Position numbers and translations under genes: made by a program. The notes under the pieces are model-generated. The model made no database searches. It saw only the letters and a program-made list of their open reading frames with translations, and was not told the origin of the DNA. A DNA stretch of 28,500 nt from Mesostigma viride (lineage: Eukaryota > Streptophyta > Mesostigmatophyceae > Mesostigmatales > Mesostigmataceae), in contig RPFO01000065.1 in the NCBI GenBank assembly GCA_009746045.1, positions 3,062,851-3,091,350 on the forward strand. The letters run 5' to 3'. Numbering within the stretch: the stretch's first letter is position 1; the number at the start of each line of letters is the position of its first letter. Positions 28,481 to 28,500 of this stretch are shown piece by piece.

Positions 28481-28500
28481 TCCCTCCCTCCCCCCCCCCC
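28468..28500. repeat. C-rich tract at window end
   Basis: CCCTCC words running into a C run at the last base. Confidence 0.8.

Overview
The window is nuclear DNA of a eukaryote. Its one convincing host gene has 14 exons joined by GT-AG introns, with GC-rich exons and minisatellite-rich introns. The flanks are packed with LINE, Penelope-like, copia-like and terminal-inverted-repeat elements. A TGTAA motif about 75 bases past the gene's stop codon and the G+C-rich coding sequence fit a green alga. This taxonomic call is inference; another GC-rich microalga is possible.

Layout. Bases 1-6200 are LINE debris. A plus-strand LINE C-terminus is followed by three minus-strand copies of one LINE family. 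The largest copy (1637-5455) is flanked by an 8-bp duplication and sits inside the 3' UTR of an older relative, split into 1504-1636 and 5464-6200. Bases 6200-6840 hold no gene but carry a dispersed repeat that returns at 12.3 kb. Bases 7067-8338 encode a 5'-truncated reverse transcriptase of Penelope-like type. Bases 8419-11102 look like a DNA transposon with 16-bp inverted ends beside TTAATTAA, carrying a PHD-finger ORF. Bases 11103-12540 hold LINE 3' ends, decayed coding pieces and a fold-back repeat.

Bases 12989-26304 (minus strand) are a complete VPS50 (syndetin) gene. I could follow all 14 exons in phase, giving 1139 codons plus stop. The product should be the specific subunit of the EARP/GARP-II tether in endosomal recycling. 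Its introns carry a 36-bp minisatellite, a TATGGGG heptamer array, a GTGA tetranucleotide array, a 27-bp minisatellite and several tandem copies of exon-end or 5' splice-site sequence.

Bases 26305-28500 hold the gene's upstream region with an 18-bp palindrome, a 78-bp tandem duplication, a small ORF of unknown value, and a copia-like integrase remnant. That remnant is interrupted by a short retroposon with a 12-bp target duplication.

I see no operon, CRISPR array, rRNA or convincing tRNA. The most interesting items are the paired hairpin with compensatory changes shared by six LINE-type 3' ends, the nested LINE insertion, the PHD-carrying transposon with two adjacent perfect palindromes, and the duplicated splice-donor sequences in VPS50 introns.
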